From assembly GCA_030427145.1 (NCBI GenBank), contig JAUHWT010000017.1:61934-125933 (forward strand): a stretch of 64,000 bases of DNA, read 5' to 3'. Position numbers and translations under genes: made by a program. The number at the start of each line of letters is the position of its first letter. Position 1 is the first letter of the stretch. Source of the stretch: Alphaproteobacteria bacterium (lineage in GTDB: Bacteria > Pseudomonadota > Alphaproteobacteria > Rhodobacterales > Rhodobacteraceae). The notes beneath the pieces are model-generated. The model worked only from the letters and a program-made list of their open reading frames with translations. It was not told the origin of the DNA and made no database searches. Of the stretch, positions 62,578 through 64,000 are shown piece by piece.

Positions 62578-63486
62578 ATGAGCGGATTTGAAATGACCGA
62601 AGGGTTTTCAACCTGGCAGGAATACGAGACCTGGTACCGGATCAGCGGTTCACTCGACTCACCCAAACTCCCGCTTGTGGTCGCCCATGGCGGTCCCGGC
62701 TGCACCCACGACTATGTCGACAGTTTCAAGGACATCGCCAAAACCGGCCGCCCCGTGATCCACTACGACCAGATCGGCAACGGCAACTCCACCCGCCTGC
62801 CCGACCAGGGCGCGGATTTCTGGACAGTGGACCTTTTCCTGACTGAACTCGACGCGCTTTTGAAACACCTGGGCATAGAGGACCGCTACGCCTACCTTGG
62901 CCAAAGCTGGGGCGGCATGCTCGGCTCCGAACACGCCGTCCGCCAGCCAAGCGGACTTAAGGCGCTCGTCATAGCCAACTCCCCCTGCTCAATGCAGATC
63001 TGGCTGAAGGGCGCCGCCGAACTGCGCGCCGAACTCCCGGCGGACGTCCAGGCGACCCTCGACGAACACGAGGCCGCCGGCACAATCGACCACCCCGACT
63101 ACCAGGCGGCGACGGAGGTGTTCTACGACCGCCATGTATGCCGCGTGAAACCCCGCCCGCCCGAGGTCCAGCGCACCTTCGACGCCATGGCCAGTGACCC
63201 GACAGTCTACCACACGATGAACGGCCCGACGGAGTTCCACGTCATCGGCACCCTGAAAAACTGGTCGATCATCGACCGTCTGCACAACATCACCGCACCG
63301 ACCCTCGCCTTCCGGGGCGAGTATGACGAGGCGACGACCGAATGCCTGCAACCCTTCTGGGACCGCATTCCCAACGTCACCCCCCATGTCTTCCCGAATT
63401 CCAGCCACATGCCGCATGTGGAGGAACGCGCGGCCTGCATGGAACTCGTCGAGGACTTTCTCCAACGCTGCGAACGCGGCACCTGA
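62578..63486 (+). CDS. pip: Proline iminopeptidase family serine hydrolase (S33)
   Basis: 302 residues of alpha/beta hydrolase fold. Oxyanion motif HGGPGCTHDY at residue 38, nucleophile Ser110 in GQSWGG, and a late Asp (GEYDEAT) and His (SSHMPHVE) complete the triad. Prolyl iminopeptidases remove N-terminal proline from small peptides. Start at 62578 gives a compact protein; the frame is open to an ATG at 62527. A dipeptide permease gene follows 23 bp later, so it probably processes peptides taken up by that transporter. Confidence 0.87.
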   Translation: MSGFEMTEGFSTWQEYETWYRISGSLDSPKLPLVVAHGGPGCTHDYVDSFKDIAKTGRPVIHYDQIGNGNSTRLPDQGADFWTVDLFLTELDALLKHLGIEDRYAYLGQSWGGMLGSEHAVRQPSGLKALVIANSPCSMQIWLKGAAELRAELPADVQATLDEHEAAGTIDHPDYQAATEVFYDRHVCRVKPRPPEVQRTFDAMASDPTVYHTMNGPTEFHVIGTLKNWSIIDRLHNITAPTLAFRGEYDEATTECLQPFWDRIPNVTPHVFPNSSHMPHVEERAACMELVEDFLQRCERGT

Positions 63487-63509
63487 CAGCCACCAGCCAA
63501 AGAGCGCAC

Positions 63510-64000
63510 ATGCACCGATACCGTTTCATTCTCTACCGCCCGATACAGCTCATACCCGTGCTGTTTGGCATATCGGTGATCACCTTTGTTCTGGTCCGCC
63601 TCATACCCGGCGACCCGGCCCGAGTACTGCTCGGCACCCGCGCCACGCCCTCCGCACTCGCCAACATACGCGCCCAGTATGGCCTCGATGAACCCATGTG
63701 GGTGCAGTACCTCTATTTTCTCAAAAACCTCGCCGATGGCGAGATGGGCCGCTCCACCCTCTACAAGGTCGACGTCCTTAACCTCATCGCCACCCGTATC
63801 GAGCCAACCCTCGCCCTGGTGGTGGTGAGCGTGATCATGTCGCTCATCATCGCCGTCCCCTTTGCCGCCATGTCCGCCCGCCGCCAGGGCAAGCTTCCCG
63901 ACCACGCGGTGCGCATCGTCTCCACCGCAGGCATCGGCTTCCCGCAGTTCTGGCTTGGCGTGATGCTGATCATCCTGTTTTCCGTAAAACTCGATTGGCT
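63510..64000 (+). CDS. Dipeptide ABC permease, DppB type (cut by window end)
   Basis: First ~163 residues of a DppB-like permease: MHRYRFILYRPIQLIPVLFG with hydrophobic helix 1, IPGDPARVLLGTRATPSAL, ANIRAQYGLDEPMWVQYL and the GDMGRS-type motif DGEMGRSTLY. The open frame runs to the window edge. It follows the proline iminopeptidase gene closely and is probably the first membrane subunit of a peptide importer encoded beyond the window. Confidence 0.9.
   Translation, partial: MHRYRFILYRPIQLIPVLFGISVITFVLVRLIPGDPARVLLGTRATPSALANIRAQYGLDEPMWVQYLYFLKNLADGEMGRSTLYKVDVLNLIATRIEPTLALVVVSVIMSLIIAVPFAAMSARRQGKLPDHAVRIVSTAGIGFPQFWLGVMLIILFSVKLDW

Overview
The window is high-GC DNA that reads as the chromosome of an alphaproteobacterium of the order Rhodobacterales (Roseobacter group). 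The evidence is the gene content: a TRAP transporter, a GlpSTPQUV-type glycerol ABC transporter, a bacterial ALDH16 of the kind described from Loktanella beside deoC, DUF6635 and DUF1127 proteins, and abundant solute-binding proteins. The genus cannot be fixed from sequence reading alone. I saw no rRNA, tRNA, CRISPR array, transposase or integrase. Most genes are transport and catabolic operons packed with 1-4 bp overlaps.

Layout. 1-6.1 kb: a glycosyltransferase fragment, a Ser/Gly-tailed lipoprotein, an unusual secreted protein joining caspase-like, peptidoglycan-binding and ABC solute-binding domains, two small envelope genes, and an HTTM membrane protein with a partner. 6.1-13.6 kb: class II aldolase, MATE exporter, secreted trypsin-like protease, a complete TRAP transporter (dctPQM) and a DUF6635 protein. 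13.6-22.3 kb: ThuA-like and Gfo/Idh/MocA genes, a secreted LprI+MliC-like protein, cytochrome c, idi, a phospholipase D family protein, a class IV aminotransferase, and kynU-kynA for tryptophan breakdown. 22.4-28.4 kb: the glycerol ABC operon glpS-T-P-Q-U-V with a strong terminator. 28.6-33.3 kb: a threonine dehydratase-like enzyme, a cysteine-desulfurase-like PLP protein without the usual cysteine motif, a MarR regulator and an orphan Tat-exported peptide-type binding protein.

33.3-36.6 kb holds a visible insertion. An AT-rich segment carrying a DUF3800 gene lies between a complete tetR gene and a second, diverged copy of that gene's 3' end. The tetR gene is divergent from a coniferyl-aldehyde-dehydrogenase-like gene, with repeats that look like operators between them. 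36.7-41.1 kb: GST, an MdaB-like quinone reductase with a divergent HxlR regulator, a TonB receptor and a YecR-like lipoprotein. 41.1-53 kb: a deoxyribose or deoxynucleoside-type operon (divergent DeoR; deoC, ALDH16, sugar kinase, CUT1-type ABC transporter, a small monooxygenase-like protein and a GPH-type transporter). In the inferred pathway the sugar is imported and phosphorylated, DeoC splits it to acetaldehyde and glyceraldehyde 3-phosphate, and ALDH16 oxidises the aldehyde.

53-61.7 kb: a DUF1127 gene, then a tightly coupled operon of AmiC-like sensor, ANTAR antiterminator, dipeptide-type ABC transporter and formamidase. Its leader contains an intrinsic terminator, so control by AmiC/AmiR-type antitermination is likely. 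61.7-64 kb: a LuxR-type regulator, a proline iminopeptidase and the start of another peptide-type ABC permease cut by the window end. Two copies of an ~85 bp intergenic repeat lie beside two of the ABC transporter operons.
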